Assembly: GCA_964632485.1 (NCBI GenBank)
Contig: CAZWDO010000012.1
Location: 59,622-123,621, forward strand
DNA length: 64,000 nt
Origin: CAZWDO01 sp964632485 [NCBI: uncultured bacterium]
GTDB taxonomy: Bacteria; JAGOEH01
Reading direction: 5' to 3'
In this document: positions 7,829-17,530 of the stretch, one piece after another
How positions within the stretch are numbered: the stretch's first letter is position 1
How the letters are laid out: each line of letters starts with the position of its first letter
The notes under the pieces: model-generated
Databases searched by the model: none
What the model was told of the DNA's origin: nothing
What the model saw: only the letters and a program-made list of their open reading frames with translations
Translations under genes and position numbers: made by a program

Positions 7829-8941
7829 ATGGATATTTTAAAACGAACGGTTTTTTATGAGGAACATCAAAATGCGGGAGCCAAATTGGTTCCTTTTGCC
7901 GGCTATTTGATGCCGGTCCAGTATCCAACGGGTATTATCGCGGAACATAAGGCCGTCCGAACGACGGCGGGGATGTTTGATGTCAGCCACATGGGTGAAT
8001 TCATTGTCAGAGGGCTCGATGCAGAATCTTTTATTAATAAAATTATTACCAATGATGTCAGTAAAATTGTTGACTACCAGGCCCTCTATAGCGCCCTTTG
8101 CTATGATACCGCCACTATCGTCGATGACCTGCTGGTTTATCGATTCCCGGACCGTTTTATGCTGGTCGTGAATGCCGCCAATATTCAGAAAGATTGGGAC
8201 CATATTCAGGCTCAGATTGGGGACTTTCAAGTTGAGCTGGAAAATATCAGCGACCGAGTGTCTTTGATCGCGCTACAAGGACCGCGAGCGGAGGAGATAA
8301 TGAGGTTCCTTACTGCTACGGCTTTGGAACCAATTGGATATTATCATTTTTGTGAATCCACTGTAGCTGGGATCAATGTGGCGCTCTCCCGTACCGGATA
8401 TACTGGAGAGGATGGATTTGAAATATATGTTCAGGATGACGCTGGCGCTTTAACTGTTTGGCGCGAAATTATCCGAGTTGGCCACCCGCTGGGTCTCAAA
8501 CTATGTGGGCTTGGAGCGCGGGATACGTTGCGTCTGGAAATGGGGTTTGCCCTCTATGGCAATGATATCGATGATTCGACGACTCCATTGGATGCGGGTT
8601 TGAATTGGATTGTCAAACTCAATAAATCAGTGAATTTCACGGGAAAAGATTCGATGCTGGAACAAAAAAAGAATGGTTTGAAAAGGAAATTAATCGCATT
8701 TAAATATCCAGATAAACTGATTCCCCGCCATGGATATTCAATTGTTGATTGCGACGACACCATCATCGGGCATGTGACCAGCGGCTGTTTTTCTCCAATG
8801 CTTGAGCAGTCGATTGGCATGGGCTATGTTGAACTACAAAACGGTAAAATCCCTGAATGTCTTTGGATCACTATCCGTGAAAAACGCATCCCCCTTGAAA
8901 TTTGCAAACTTCCTTTTTTTACACAAGTGGGTCATAAATAA
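7829..8941 (+). CDS. gcvT: Glycine cleavage system T protein (aminomethyltransferase)
   Basis: Transfers the methylene group of the aminomethyl-lipoyl H protein to tetrahydrofolate and releases ammonia. The ATG at 7829 with AAAGGAG 7 nt upstream gives 370 residues, normal for the family; a TTG at 7808 is in frame but lies inside the ribosome-site region. Visible family marks are GAKLVPFAGYLMPVQY, TAGMFDVSHMGEF, the folate-site region RTGYTGEDGFEIY and RDTLRLEMGFALYG. The H and P proteins are not in this window. The stop TAA overlaps the ftsK ATG by one base (TAATG), so the two are translationally coupled, an unusual pairing. A promoter and folded leader lie upstream. Confidence 0.93.
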   Translation: MDILKRTVFYEEHQNAGAKLVPFAGYLMPVQYPTGIIAEHKAVRTTAGMFDVSHMGEFIVRGLDAESFINKIITNDVSKIVDYQALYSALCYDTATIVDDLLVYRFPDRFMLVVNAANIQKDWDHIQAQIGDFQVELENISDRVSLIALQGPRAEEIMRFLTATALEPIGYYHFCESTVAGINVALSRTGYTGEDGFEIYVQDDAGALTVWREIIRVGHPLGLKLCGLGARDTLRLEMGFALYGNDIDDSTTPLDAGLNWIVKLNKSVNFTGKDSMLEQKKNGLKRKLIAFKYPDKLIPRHGYSIVDCDDTIIGHVTSGCFSPMLEQSIGMGYVELQNGKIPECLWITIREKRIPLEICKLPFFTQVGHK

Positions 8942-11517
8942 TGTCCTGGCAAAACAAAAAGCACCATGTTTGGGGCATTGTATTCATTCTTTTTGGACTT
9001 TTGTTGTTGATCAGTCTGATCAGCTACATTCCGCAGGACTATAATTTGATCCAGGTTAAAGGTTTTTTCAGGGCGAAATGCCACAATTTCGGAGGAGCGC
9101 TGGGAGCCTGGCTTTCAACTACTCTTCTGCGAGGGTTTGGTTATCCTGCCTATATTCTCGTCTTAGGTTCCTTAGCTATTGGATTGGTTTACTTAATTCC
9201 TTCTCAAATTTGGAAGAAATGGCGAATTTTTATTCTGACTGGGATATTAGTGATGCTTTTTTCAATTTTACTCAATCTGGCGCAAACCCAGTTTGGAAGC
9301 AAGCTGCCTACAGACGCTACCTTCCGCTGGGGTGGGGCCCTGTTTGAATCCTTTACTAATGGAATGTCGAATTTTTTAGGAGCGGTTGGAAGCTATTTAA
9401 TTATCTTGGCAACGATTATCGTATCGCTTTTGTTGTTGACTGATTTGCGGTTGATTGAGCTGTCCGGTTTAATTATTGTTTGGTTGATGGAAAAAATAAA
9501 AAAAGTGAGGGAGCGCCCTCCCATCACGCCGGAAAATAAAGATCGCGCTGATCGGGAGGAGAGCGCGGATCGTGGTGTTCAGCTTTTTCCTAAGGAAGAA
9601 AGCGAAAAAAAAAAACTGAAAGATTCTCCGCCTCCGCTGACTGAAAAAAAAACGGTCGTAAAGCAGCCAGTTAAACCCGATGAAAATAGATATAAAGATT
9701 CATCAGTTTCGAATTTCGGAGAAGAGGAGGCGGACTCCCCGGTTCCGATTCAGACCCAATCGGCATTCAGCGCGGAAGAATTGAAGGCGGCGCTGGTTGG
9801 TAATGACGAAGAGGATATGCCTCTAACGCTCAATGATAGGCAATCTTTTCCGTCGGAAACGAGTGTGAAAATTGAGCGCCCCGCTCTGGTTGATAAATCG
9901 GGTGAGCATATTTTATTGCATGACGATTCTGGCGAGAAATCAGTCTCTGTTGAAGCTGTATCGGAAATTTCATTAGCTTCTGCCAACGGCAAATCGTCTC
10001 AATTGTCCGGAGGTAAGGAATCTGGGAATCAAACCGCATCTTCGGCCAAAATCCTTGATGAACGTCCCTGCCAGATACCCTCAGCCGAAAATCTTTTGCC
10101 AAATCCACCAACAGATACGATTAAAAATATTCCCCGCATCGAAATCCAGGATACATCGTCCCGGTTAGAAAGTAAGCTGAAAGAGTTTGGCATTGTAGGC
10201 AAGGTTACCAGTATCAGCCCCGGTCCGGTCGTTACGATGTACGAATTGCGTTTGGCGGCTGGCGTTAAGGTTAACAAAATTTTAGGGTTGATTGACGATT
10301 TGTCGATGGCGTTGATGGGTCGGAGAGTGCGAATTGTCGCGCCGATCCCCGGACGTGATACGATTGGGGTTGAAGTTCCCAACCGTAATCCTGAAATTGT
10401 CTATTTCAAGGATATTCTGCGATGTTCTGATTATATGACTTCGGAAAAACCCCTTTTACTGGCATTGGGGAAAACAATCTCCGGAGAACCTTTTGTGACC
10501 AGTCTGACCAGTATGCCCCATCTACTGATTGCCGGCGCAACGGGCTCCGGTAAAAGTGTTTGTGTGAATAGTATTCTGGGATCGTTTTTATTTAAGTATT
10601 CACCCCAGCAATTGCGTATGATACTGATCGATCCGAAAATGATTGAGCTGAGTGTTTATAATGATATTCCCCATTTGCTGACGCCGGTGGTTACGGACCC
10701 CAAGAATGCGGTAGCGGCCTTAAAATGGGCTGTGATGGAGATGGAGAACCGGTACCGGATGTTGGCCAAATATAATGCCCGCAACATTATCGATTTTAAT
10801 GTAAAAATTGAAAAGATGCGAAAAAATGAGGGGGAAGTCGGGCAGGAATTGGAAAAATTGAATTATATAGTTGTCGTAATTGATGAATTTGCGGATTTGA
10901 TGATGACCGCTAGCGGGGACATCGAGGAATCGATTGCGCGTTTGGCGCAGATGGCTCGCGCGGTTGGAATGCATCTTATTTTGGCTACTCAGCGTCCCTC
11001 GGTAAATGTGATTACGGGTGTGATAAAAGCAAATTTCCCCACTCGTATCGCTTTTCAGGTTGCCCAACGTAATGATTCCCGTACTATTTTGGATATGAAT
11101 GGCGCGGAGTCGCTTCTGGGTAAAGGCGATATGCTTTTTCTTCCTCCGGGGAAACCGTTGCCCTATCGAATTCATGGCGCTTATATCAGCACCGAGGAGA
11201 CTGAGAAACTGGTCGCGCATTGGCAACAATATCCGGTTCATTATGAAAGCATATTTGATGAATTGGAAGAAGAGAACAGCGACAACGGTTTAATGGGTGG
11301 CGAACGAGATGCTTTGTTTTTTAAAGCGGCTCGGTTGGTCATCATGCACCAGCAGGGCTCCTCCTCTATGCTGCAAAGGCGCTTGAATATTGGTTTCCCA
11401 CGCGCCAGCCGTATTATCGAGCAGTTGCAGCAATCGGGAATCGTGGGCCCGGACCGCGGATCAAAAGTGAGAGACGTTTTGGTAGATAGTAGCTATCTGG
11501 ATATGATGGAACAATAA
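8941..11517 (+). CDS. ftsK: DNA translocase FtsK/SpoIIIE
   Basis: A septum-located ATP-driven DNA pump that clears chromosomes from the division site and activates XerCD at dif. The 858 residues show four N-terminal membrane segments (about 10-190), a charged low-complexity linker (about 195-390), the alpha/beta motor domain with Walker A GATGSGKSV (about residue 530) and Walker B VVVIDEFADLMM (about 643), followed by ATQRPSVNVITGVIKANFPTR. It ends with the winged-helix gamma domain (about 790-858: GSSSMLQRRLNIGFPRASRI), which reads KOPS-type sequences. Length is normal. It overlaps gcvT by one base. Confidence 0.95.
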   Translation: MSWQNKKHHVWGIVFILFGLLLLISLISYIPQDYNLIQVKGFFRAKCHNFGGALGAWLSTTLLRGFGYPAYILVLGSLAIGLVYLIPSQIWKKWRIFILTGILVMLFSILLNLAQTQFGSKLPTDATFRWGGALFESFTNGMSNFLGAVGSYLIILATIIVSLLLLTDLRLIELSGLIIVWLMEKIKKVRERPPITPENKDRADREESADRGVQLFPKEESEKKKLKDSPPPLTEKKTVVKQPVKPDENRYKDSSVSNFGEEEADSPVPIQTQSAFSAEELKAALVGNDEEDMPLTLNDRQSFPSETSVKIERPALVDKSGEHILLHDDSGEKSVSVEAVSEISLASANGKSSQLSGGKESGNQTASSAKILDERPCQIPSAENLLPNPPTDTIKNIPRIEIQDTSSRLESKLKEFGIVGKVTSISPGPVVTMYELRLAAGVKVNKILGLIDDLSMALMGRRVRIVAPIPGRDTIGVEVPNRNPEIVYFKDILRCSDYMTSEKPLLLALGKTISGEPFVTSLTSMPHLLIAGATGSGKSVCVNSILGSFLFKYSPQQLRMILIDPKMIELSVYNDIPHLLTPVVTDPKNAVAALKWAVMEMENRYRMLAKYNARNIIDFNVKIEKMRKNEGEVGQELEKLNYIVVVIDEFADLMMTASGDIEESIARLAQMARAVGMHLILATQRPSVNVITGVIKANFPTRIAFQVAQRNDSRTILDMNGAESLLGKGDMLFLPPGKPLPYRIHGAYISTEETEKLVAHWQQYPVHYESIFDELEEENSDNGLMGGERDALFFKAARLVIMHQQGSSSMLQRRLNIGFPRASRIIEQLQQSGIVGPDRGSKVRDVLVDSSYLDMMEQ

Positions 11518-11524
11518 ATTCTCC

Positions 11525-11550
11525 ATTCCGTTCGGGAGTGGCTACGGAAT
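11525..11550 (+). terminator. Possible weak terminator after ftsK
   Basis: ATTCCGT (11525-11531) and ACGGAAT (11544-11550) form a 7-bp stem with a 12-nt loop 8 nt after the ftsK stop. There is no uninterrupted T-run, so it may be a weak or factor-assisted terminator. Confidence 0.4.
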
Positions 11551-11591
11551 GAAATCAAAAAAATCTGCCGAGAAATAAAAACTTTTTTTAC

Positions 11592-11620
11592 TTGAAAGAT
11601 GGTGGTTTTTTAATTATTAT
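11592..11620 (+). promoter_or_regulatory. Sigma70-type promoter for glgC operon
   Basis: TTGAAA (11592-11597), 17 bases, TATTAT (11615-11620), 64 nt upstream of the glgC start. It would transcribe glgC, recG, the response regulator, ruvA, aroB and aroQ. Confidence 0.6.
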
Positions 11621-11683
11621 ATAGTAAAGTAGTTGTGTTTATAACTTTGGATTATTCAGAGATTCATTAAAAAAGGAGTAGCT

Positions 11684-12937
11684 ATGGCTGAATTGATTGC
11701 TGTAATCTTAGGTGGGGGAAAAGGTACGCGCCTTTTTCCCCTCACCCAAAGTCGCTCCAAACCCGCGGTTCCTTTAGGGGGGAAATACCGTTTGATAGAT
11801 ATTCCAATTTCAAACTGCATCAATTCGGGTATCAAAAAAATGTATGTGCTAACTCAATTCAATTCCGAATCCCTCAACCGGCATTTGTCGTTGGCTTATC
11901 AATTTGATTCCTTTTCTAGCGGGTTTGTCTCGCTGATTGCCGCTGAACAAAGCTATGAAAATACGGATTGGTTTCAGGGGACGGCCGATGCTGTTCGTAA
12001 ATCTCTCAAACATATCAATACCTTTAAACCCCGCTATGTTTTAATTCTTTCTGGTGATCAGTTGTACGAAATGAACTTTATGGAGCTTTTTGAATATCAT
12101 CAAAAACACGATGCCGATATCACGGTCTGCACACTACCGGTGGCAGCGGATCAAGCCCCTGAGTTCGGCATTATGCAGTTGGATAAAAACTACCATATCA
12201 GCCGTTTTCATGAAAAACCCGCTCCAGGCCAATTAGAGGACCTCGCGAGTTTCCCGAAAAGTTTTGAAAAACCCTTTCTGGCATCAATGGGTATTTATAT
12301 GTTCAAATATGAAATACTGGAAAGAATATTGCTGGAAAACGATTACGCTGATTTTGGCAAGCATATTATTCCTTCTGCAATCGGAAAATACAATATGTGC
12401 GGTTATGTTTATCATGGTTACTGGAGTGATATTGGTACGATTAAAAGCTTTTATGAGGAAAATTTACACCTGACAGAGCTGGAAACCTATTTTTCTCTTT
12501 ATAACACCAGCCATCCGCTTTATACTAATGTGCGGCATTTGCCGCCTGCGAAGATGCTGGACGCCAAGGTGTCAACGAGTATTGTTTGCGAAGGTTCTGT
12601 TATTAACCAGGCGAGTATTAAACATAGTATTATCGGTATCCGTACGATCGTCGATAAGAATACCGTGATAGAAGATTCCATTATCATGGGCGCTGATTAC
12701 TATCCGAAGAATTTACCCAGTGTTTTTCAACCGGATGGGCCTCTGAATCATCCCAGAATTGGTGAAAATTGTATCATTAGAAATAGTATTATCGATAAAA
12801 ATGTACAGATCGGAGATCATGTAACGATTCAGAATGTGAACAATGTGGAAGAATATGACGGCGAGTTTTATTTTATCAGGGATTATCTTGTTTGTATCCC
12901 TAAAGATGTTATCATTCCTTCCGGTACAGTTATTTAA
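11684..12937 (+). CDS. glgC: Glucose-1-phosphate adenylyltransferase (ADP-glucose pyrophosphorylase)
   Basis: Makes ADP-glucose from glucose-1-phosphate and ATP, the committed step of bacterial glycogen synthesis. The 417-residue product starts with the nucleotidyltransferase loop GGGKGTRLFPLTQSRSKPAV, followed by RLIDIPISNCINSGI, the SGDQLYEMNF metal-site region, FHEKPAPGQ and a C-terminal left-handed beta-helix rich in isoleucine hexapeptides (about residues 300-400: IKHSIIGIRTIVDKNTVIED). An AAAAAGGAG ribosome site is 8 nt upstream of the ATG. It heads a run of closely packed genes; recG begins 7 nt after its stop. Confidence 0.95.
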   Translation: MAELIAVILGGGKGTRLFPLTQSRSKPAVPLGGKYRLIDIPISNCINSGIKKMYVLTQFNSESLNRHLSLAYQFDSFSSGFVSLIAAEQSYENTDWFQGTADAVRKSLKHINTFKPRYVLILSGDQLYEMNFMELFEYHQKHDADITVCTLPVAADQAPEFGIMQLDKNYHISRFHEKPAPGQLEDLASFPKSFEKPFLASMGIYMFKYEILERILLENDYADFGKHIIPSAIGKYNMCGYVYHGYWSDIGTIKSFYEENLHLTELETYFSLYNTSHPLYTNVRHLPPAKMLDAKVSTSIVCEGSVINQASIKHSIIGIRTIVDKNTVIEDSIIMGADYYPKNLPSVFQPDGPLNHPRIGENCIIRNSIIDKNVQIGDHVTIQNVNNVEEYDGEFYFIRDYLVCIPKDVIIPSGTVI

Positions 12938-12944
12938 GGGTATT

Positions 12945-15017
12945 ATGAAATTAAGCGATTCGGTGCAATTCATCAGGGGGATCGGACCCCAGCGCGCAGA
13001 AAGTTTGGCCAGGATAGGAATCCATACGCTTGAGGATTTGCTATTTTATTTTCCGCGGCGGTATGTTGACCGCAGTCAGTTGATTCCATTGAGCCATTTA
13101 CGAATTAATCAGGAAGCGACAGGGGTGGCTCGCGTCACTGAAAAAAAAATGATTGAATATGGAAAAAAACGACTGGTTGTAACTATTACGGATGGGACCG
13201 ATCGGATTCAATGTATATTTTTTAACCGTCCTCAAATGTTTCAACGGATTTTTAGTGAGGGACAAACCGTTTTTTTTAGTGGGAAAGTCACTTTTTTTAT
13301 GGGAAAACAAATTGTTCATCCTGAATATCAAATTGTGGATGAAGAAGCTGATTTGCAAAAATTAGCTCGCATTATCCCGCTTTATCCCTGGTCGAAGGAG
13401 TTGGAACAATCCCATATCAGTCATGGAGCCTGGCGGAAAATGATTTATCGATTACTCTTTGAAAGTGAACTTGACTTGAATGAAAAATTTCCCCCATGGA
13501 TATGCCTCGAGTATGGACTGATGAATTTTTCAGATGCGTTGCGCCAAATGCATTTTCCTGAATCTGATCAAGAGTTGGAACGCGCGCATTACCGTTTTGT
13601 TTTTGAAGAAGGATTTTTTTTGTTGCTACTTCTGAATCTGCGTTATCAAAGCAACCGCAGGAGTCCCGGTATTCAATTTCAACCATCTCAGGGTATGTTG
13701 CGACATTTGGTCGATCAGCTTCCTTATCAGTTAACGCGCGCCCAAATACGAGTGATCAATGACATTTATCGGGATATGACCTCTCCCCATCAAATGAATC
13801 GGCTGTTACAAGGCGATGTAGGGTCGGGAAAAACGGTGGTTGCGCTGATCGCCATGCTGCTGGCGTATGAAAATGGGTGTCAGGCAATTCTGATGGCTCC
13901 AACGGAAATATTGGCGGAACAACATTTTTTGAATATTCGGCAATTTACGAATTGGTTTGGCATTGAACCTCTGCTCCTGGTCGGGTCACAAAAAAACAAA
14001 ACTAAAATGCGCTTGCGCGAGGAAATTGCTCAAAAAGTCCCGGCGTTGATTATCGGAACCCATGCCCTGATCCAGAACAATGTTAATTTTGCCAGACCCG
14101 GCCTGATCGTGATCGATGAACAACACCGGTTCGGTGTTATGCAGCGGGGAGTTTTGACGACTCTTGAGAATAATCCGGATATATTGATTATGACAGCGAC
14201 ACCAATTCCCCGCACCCTGGCTATGACATTGTACGGCGATATGGATGTTTCTTTGATCGATGAAATGCCACCGGGAAGAAAACCGATTATCAACCGGGCT
14301 TATACTCAGAATCAAATTGAATTAGTATATCGCCAGGTTGAAATAAATATCAGTGAAGGCGGACAGATTTATTTTGTCTATCCCTTGATCGAAGAATCTG
14401 AAAAATTAGATTTGAAAGCGGCTCAAAGCGCTTTTGAAGAAATCCAGCGCCGGTTCCCCCAAGTGGCAACCGGATTATTGCATGGACGTATGAAAGCAGA
14501 GGAAAAGAGTCAGGTTATGGATCAGTTTAAACGGGGAGAAATTAAAATTCTGGTTTCAACAACAGTCATCGAGGTTGGAGTGGATGTGCCTCAGGCTAAT
14601 CTGATGGTTATCGAACATGCCGAACGGTTTGGATTGGCGCAACTCCATCAGTTGCGTGGCCGGGTCGGACGTGGGCACGCTCAGTCCAGTTGCCTATTTG
14701 TTACGGCTGACCAATTGACAGAGGATGCCAAAAAACGAATATCCGTGATGACCACTTCTAACGATGGGTTCAAGATAGCGGAAGAAGATCTTGCCATGCG
14801 GGGGCCGGGCGAACTGATGGGTACGACGCAAGCCGGACTTCCTCCAATCCGTATGATGGAGATTTTTACACACCAGAAACTTTTAACTCAGCTTAAAGAA
14901 CTGGTCCGCCGTATTGTCGAATCCGATCAGCATCTGATTCAACCTGCCCACCAATCACTTCGATCGGAGCTTTTTGCCCGTTATGGAGATAAACTGCATT
15001 ATCTGGAAATCGCTTAA
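12945..15017 (+). CDS. recG: ATP-dependent DNA helicase RecG
   Basis: Remodels stalled replication forks and Holliday junctions. With the ATG at 12945 (AAGGG ribosome site in the 7-nt gap after glgC) the protein has 690 residues, the family norm; the frame extends upstream to 12843 but only inside glgC. The N-terminal wedge/OB domain begins DSVQFIRGIGPQRAESL and is followed by the superfamily 2 helicase core: Walker A QGDVGSGKTVV (about residue 287), DEQH box VIDEQHRFGVMQR (about 389), MTATPIPRTLAMTLYGDMD, and LRGRVGRGHAQS near the end of the second core domain. The small C-terminal domain with EDLAMRGPGELMGTTQAG is intact. Confidence 0.95.
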   Translation: MKLSDSVQFIRGIGPQRAESLARIGIHTLEDLLFYFPRRYVDRSQLIPLSHLRINQEATGVARVTEKKMIEYGKKRLVVTITDGTDRIQCIFFNRPQMFQRIFSEGQTVFFSGKVTFFMGKQIVHPEYQIVDEEADLQKLARIIPLYPWSKELEQSHISHGAWRKMIYRLLFESELDLNEKFPPWICLEYGLMNFSDALRQMHFPESDQELERAHYRFVFEEGFFLLLLLNLRYQSNRRSPGIQFQPSQGMLRHLVDQLPYQLTRAQIRVINDIYRDMTSPHQMNRLLQGDVGSGKTVVALIAMLLAYENGCQAILMAPTEILAEQHFLNIRQFTNWFGIEPLLLVGSQKNKTKMRLREEIAQKVPALIIGTHALIQNNVNFARPGLIVIDEQHRFGVMQRGVLTTLENNPDILIMTATPIPRTLAMTLYGDMDVSLIDEMPPGRKPIINRAYTQNQIELVYRQVEINISEGGQIYFVYPLIEESEKLDLKAAQSAFEEIQRRFPQVATGLLHGRMKAEEKSQVMDQFKRGEIKILVSTTVIEVGVDVPQANLMVIEHAERFGLAQLHQLRGRVGRGHAQSSCLFVTADQLTEDAKKRISVMTTSNDGFKIAEEDLAMRGPGELMGTTQAGLPPIRMMEIFTHQKLLTQLKELVRRIVESDQHLIQPAHQSLRSELFARYGDKLHYLEIA

Positions 15018-15034
15018 CCCCGGGAGATACACTT

Positions 15035-15397
15035 ATGATCCGAATTTTACTTGTTGACGATGAGCCAATGATTTTAGATGTCGGTTCACAGATGTTGGAA
15101 GTTTTAGGGTATCATGTGCAAGTGGAGAGTTCGGGGGGAAACTGTCTGAGCGCTTTGCTGAGGGAGCCCTATGATCTGTTGATTCTTGATTACAATCTCG
15201 ATGATATGAATGCTCAACAAATTGTGGAGAAAATTATTGAATACCAATTGCCCGTATGTATTATTATCTCTTCCGGTACGCCAAATCAGAGCCTGGGAGA
15301 TACGCAACTGGATAAACGGATCAGTGGGTTCCTTAATAAACCTTTTAAAATTGAAGAACTGGAACAAATTGTCTTACAGGTGGTAAAAAAACGATGA
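15035..15397 (+). CDS. Stand-alone response regulator receiver domain
   Basis: A 120-residue single REC domain. It has the acidic pair in LLVDDEP (residues 8-9), the phospho-acceptor Asp52 in LLILDYNL, the switch Ser in IISSG and the conserved Lys in LNKPF near residue 106. There is no output domain, so it would act by protein contact or as a phosphate shuttle, like CheY or Spo0F. It sits 17 nt after recG and overlaps ruvA by 4 nt (ATGA), an odd place for a signalling gene; its partner kinase is unknown (two kinases lie in this window at 17.6 and 46.5 kb). Confidence 0.85.
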   Translation: MIRILLVDDEPMILDVGSQMLEVLGYHVQVESSGGNCLSALLREPYDLLILDYNLDDMNAQQIVEKIIEYQLPVCIIISSGTPNQSLGDTQLDKRISGFLNKPFKIEELEQIVLQVVKKR

Positions 15398-16002
15398 TTG
15401 CTTCCTTGACTGGCAAACTGAAAATTAAAGATCCGACGCGGCTGGTAATCGATATCCAGGGTGTTGGCTATGCTTTGGCCGTCTCTTTGAATACCAGCCA
15501 AAAGCTATCGGTTACCGATAGTACTGTTTCTTTGTTTACCCATTTACAGATCAAGGATGATACTATCGTACTTTATGGCTTCATTGATGAAGAAGAACGA
15601 AGTGTATTTCTCAAGCTGATCTCAATTAGCGGTATCGGCCCGAAATCCGCTTTGGCCATTCTTTCCGGATTGACGGCTGGGCAATTTAAACAAGCAGTAC
15701 ATCAGGGGGATGCAAAACCCTTGAATGCCCTGCCCGGTATTGGTAAAAAAACCGCGGCGCGAATTTTGCTGGAATTGAAAGATACCTGGCCAATGACGGA
15801 TGAATTGAACTCTTATGAACTGCAAAAAATCTCCTCGCCACTGGATGAACCGCAAGCAGATATGGTCCAACAGGCGATTTCAGCTCTGATCAGTTTAGGA
15901 CTGACCAAAGTCCAAGCGGAAAAAAGAGTGGGTCAGGTTATGCGTAAACAATCGGTGGATAAGGTAGAAATCCTTATTATGAATGCCTTGCAGGAACAAT
16001 GA
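15394..16002 (+). CDS. ruvA: Holliday junction branch migration protein RuvA
   Basis: Binds four-way junctions as a tetramer and loads the RuvB motor. The 202-residue protein starts MIASLTGKLKIKDPTRLVID, has the OB-fold domain I with VGYALAVSL, two helix-hairpin-helix motifs (LISISGIGPKSALAIL about residue 77, and LNALPGIGKKTAARIL about 112) and a C-terminal UBA-like domain III (about 150-202) that contacts RuvB. ruvB and ruvC are not beside it; instead aroB follows directly, so the usual ruvAB operon is broken here. Its start overlaps the response-regulator stop (ATGA). Confidence 0.93.
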   Translation: MIASLTGKLKIKDPTRLVIDIQGVGYALAVSLNTSQKLSVTDSTVSLFTHLQIKDDTIVLYGFIDEEERSVFLKLISISGIGPKSALAILSGLTAGQFKQAVHQGDAKPLNALPGIGKKTAARILLELKDTWPMTDELNSYELQKISSPLDEPQADMVQQAISALISLGLTKVQAEKRVGQVMRKQSVDKVEILIMNALQEQ

Positions 16003-16003
16003 T

Positions 16004-17092
16004 ATGAGCCGTCTAATCTATGACATTCCAGTTTCTGCCCCCAGCAAGCATTATTCTATATCAATCTATGACCACTTGGATGCGCCTCCGCCGTTTCTTT
16101 TTGAACCCTACAATCGTGTAGCGATTGTAACTAATACGACTTTATCGGGATTATGGGAAGCCTGGTTAAACCAATGGAACGAAAAAATGCCGGAAACAGT
16201 GGTGATTGTTTTGCCGGATGGCGAACGATATAAGGATATGACGACGCTAAATCAGGTCTATCAGGAATTATTAAAACATCAGCTGGGTCGGGATGGACTA
16301 CTGGTTGCTTGGGGTGGGGGAGTGATTGGCGATTTGACCGGTTTCGCTGCCGCTACTTTTATGCGGGGTATTGATTATATTCAGGTTCCGACTACGTTGT
16401 TGGCGATGGTCGATAGCAGTGTGGGTGGAAAAACCGCGGTTAATCTTCAGGGCGCTAAAAATATGATGGGCGCTTTTTATCAACCCCAAGCGGTTTTCTG
16501 CGGGCTTGAATTTCTAAAATCTTTGCCAAAAAGAGAATTCAATGCCGGTATGATGGAAGTGATTAAATATGGATTGATTCTGGATGCCGATTTTTATCAA
16601 TTGTTATGGAGCCAACGAACAGAAATCGCTACTTTGCAGCCTAAAATCCTGGCTACGGTCATTGCCCGTTGTTGCGCTCTAAAATCTCAAATTGTGATGA
16701 CGGATGAAAAAGATCAGGGGTTACGGAATATCCTTAATTTGGGCCATACCATCGGCCATGCGCTCGAAAGTTACACAGATTATCAGTACTATTTGCATGG
16801 CGAAGCTGTGGCGCTGGGAACCATGGCAATTATGCGCTATTTGCGAGATTGTGGCGTCATTTTAGAAACGGAATTGAAACAATTTATTTCTTTGTTGGAA
16901 TTTTTTGAGTTGCCCATTCAGATACCTGATTCGTTCGATCTTGATCAGATCACAGCATTTTTATTGAAAGATAAAAAGAATAAAGCGAGGGAGATTCGTT
17001 GGGTGATTTTGAAAAAAATTGGTTTGGCTTCCTGGGACCAATATGTTGATTTGCAACATATTGTAAAAATTTTACTGGGGATGCAGGGATGA
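16004..17092 (+). CDS. aroB: 3-dehydroquinate synthase
   Basis: Second step of the shikimate pathway: converts DAHP to 3-dehydroquinate with NAD and a divalent metal. The ATG at 16004, one base after the ruvA stop and with AGGA upstream, gives 362 residues; the frame extends to 15983 inside ruvA without family similarity. The NAD-binding signature is clear in GGGVIGDLTGFAAATFMRG and PTTLLAMVDSSVGGKTAVN, with the metal ligands in MEVIKYGLILD, LNLGHTIGHALE and YLHGEAVALG. It overlaps aroQ by 4 nt, so two consecutive shikimate enzymes are coupled. Confidence 0.95.
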   Translation: MSRLIYDIPVSAPSKHYSISIYDHLDAPPPFLFEPYNRVAIVTNTTLSGLWEAWLNQWNEKMPETVVIVLPDGERYKDMTTLNQVYQELLKHQLGRDGLLVAWGGGVIGDLTGFAAATFMRGIDYIQVPTTLLAMVDSSVGGKTAVNLQGAKNMMGAFYQPQAVFCGLEFLKSLPKREFNAGMMEVIKYGLILDADFYQLLWSQRTEIATLQPKILATVIARCCALKSQIVMTDEKDQGLRNILNLGHTIGHALESYTDYQYYLHGEAVALGTMAIMRYLRDCGVILETELKQFISLLEFFELPIQIPDSFDLDQITAFLLKDKKNKAREIRWVILKKIGLASWDQYVDLQHIVKILLGMQG

Positions 17093-17517
17093 TGAATATT
17101 TTAGTGATCAATGGGCCCAATTTGAATCGTCTGGGGAAACGGGAGCCCGGGATTTATGGGCATACTACATTAGACGAATTAAATGCTCAGTTAATACAAT
17201 TCGGCAGCGCGCGCGGGGTGGATTTGAATTTTTTCCAATCAAATCATGAAGGCGCATTAATTGATCAACTTCATGCTGCGGAAGGCTCTTGTCAAGCGAT
17301 TATTCTGAACGCAGGGGCTTATACTCATACCAGTATCGCGCTGCGTGATGCCATAGCCTCAATATCAGTACCGGTTGTGGAAGTGCACCTCTCCAACACT
17401 TATGCCCGGGAACCTTTTCGCGCCCATTCGTGCATTGCTCCCGTTTGCCGCGGATCTATCCTGGGATTCGGTGTTCACAGCTATTTCCTGGCGATCGAAG
17501 CTATTTTACGCTTCTAA
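17089..17517 (+). CDS. aroQ: Type II 3-dehydroquinate dehydratase
   Basis: Third shikimate step: dehydrates 3-dehydroquinate to 3-dehydroshikimate; the type II enzyme is a dodecamer. The 142 residues show NGPNLNRLGKREPGIYG with the catalytic Tyr and Arg in the flexible lid, FFQSNHEGALIDQLH, ILNAGAYTHTSIALRDAI, and EVHLSNTYAREPFR with the substrate-binding His and Arg. Two tandem ATGs at 17089 and 17092 make the start uncertain by one residue. It is the last gene of the glgC-recG-ruvA-aroB run and faces the convergent histidine kinase gene. Confidence 0.95.
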   Translation: MMNILVINGPNLNRLGKREPGIYGHTTLDELNAQLIQFGSARGVDLNFFQSNHEGALIDQLHAAEGSCQAIILNAGAYTHTSIALRDAIASISVPVVEVHLSNTYAREPFRAHSCIAPVCRGSILGFGVHSYFLAIEAILRF

Positions 17518-17530
17518 CCGGTTTTTATCG

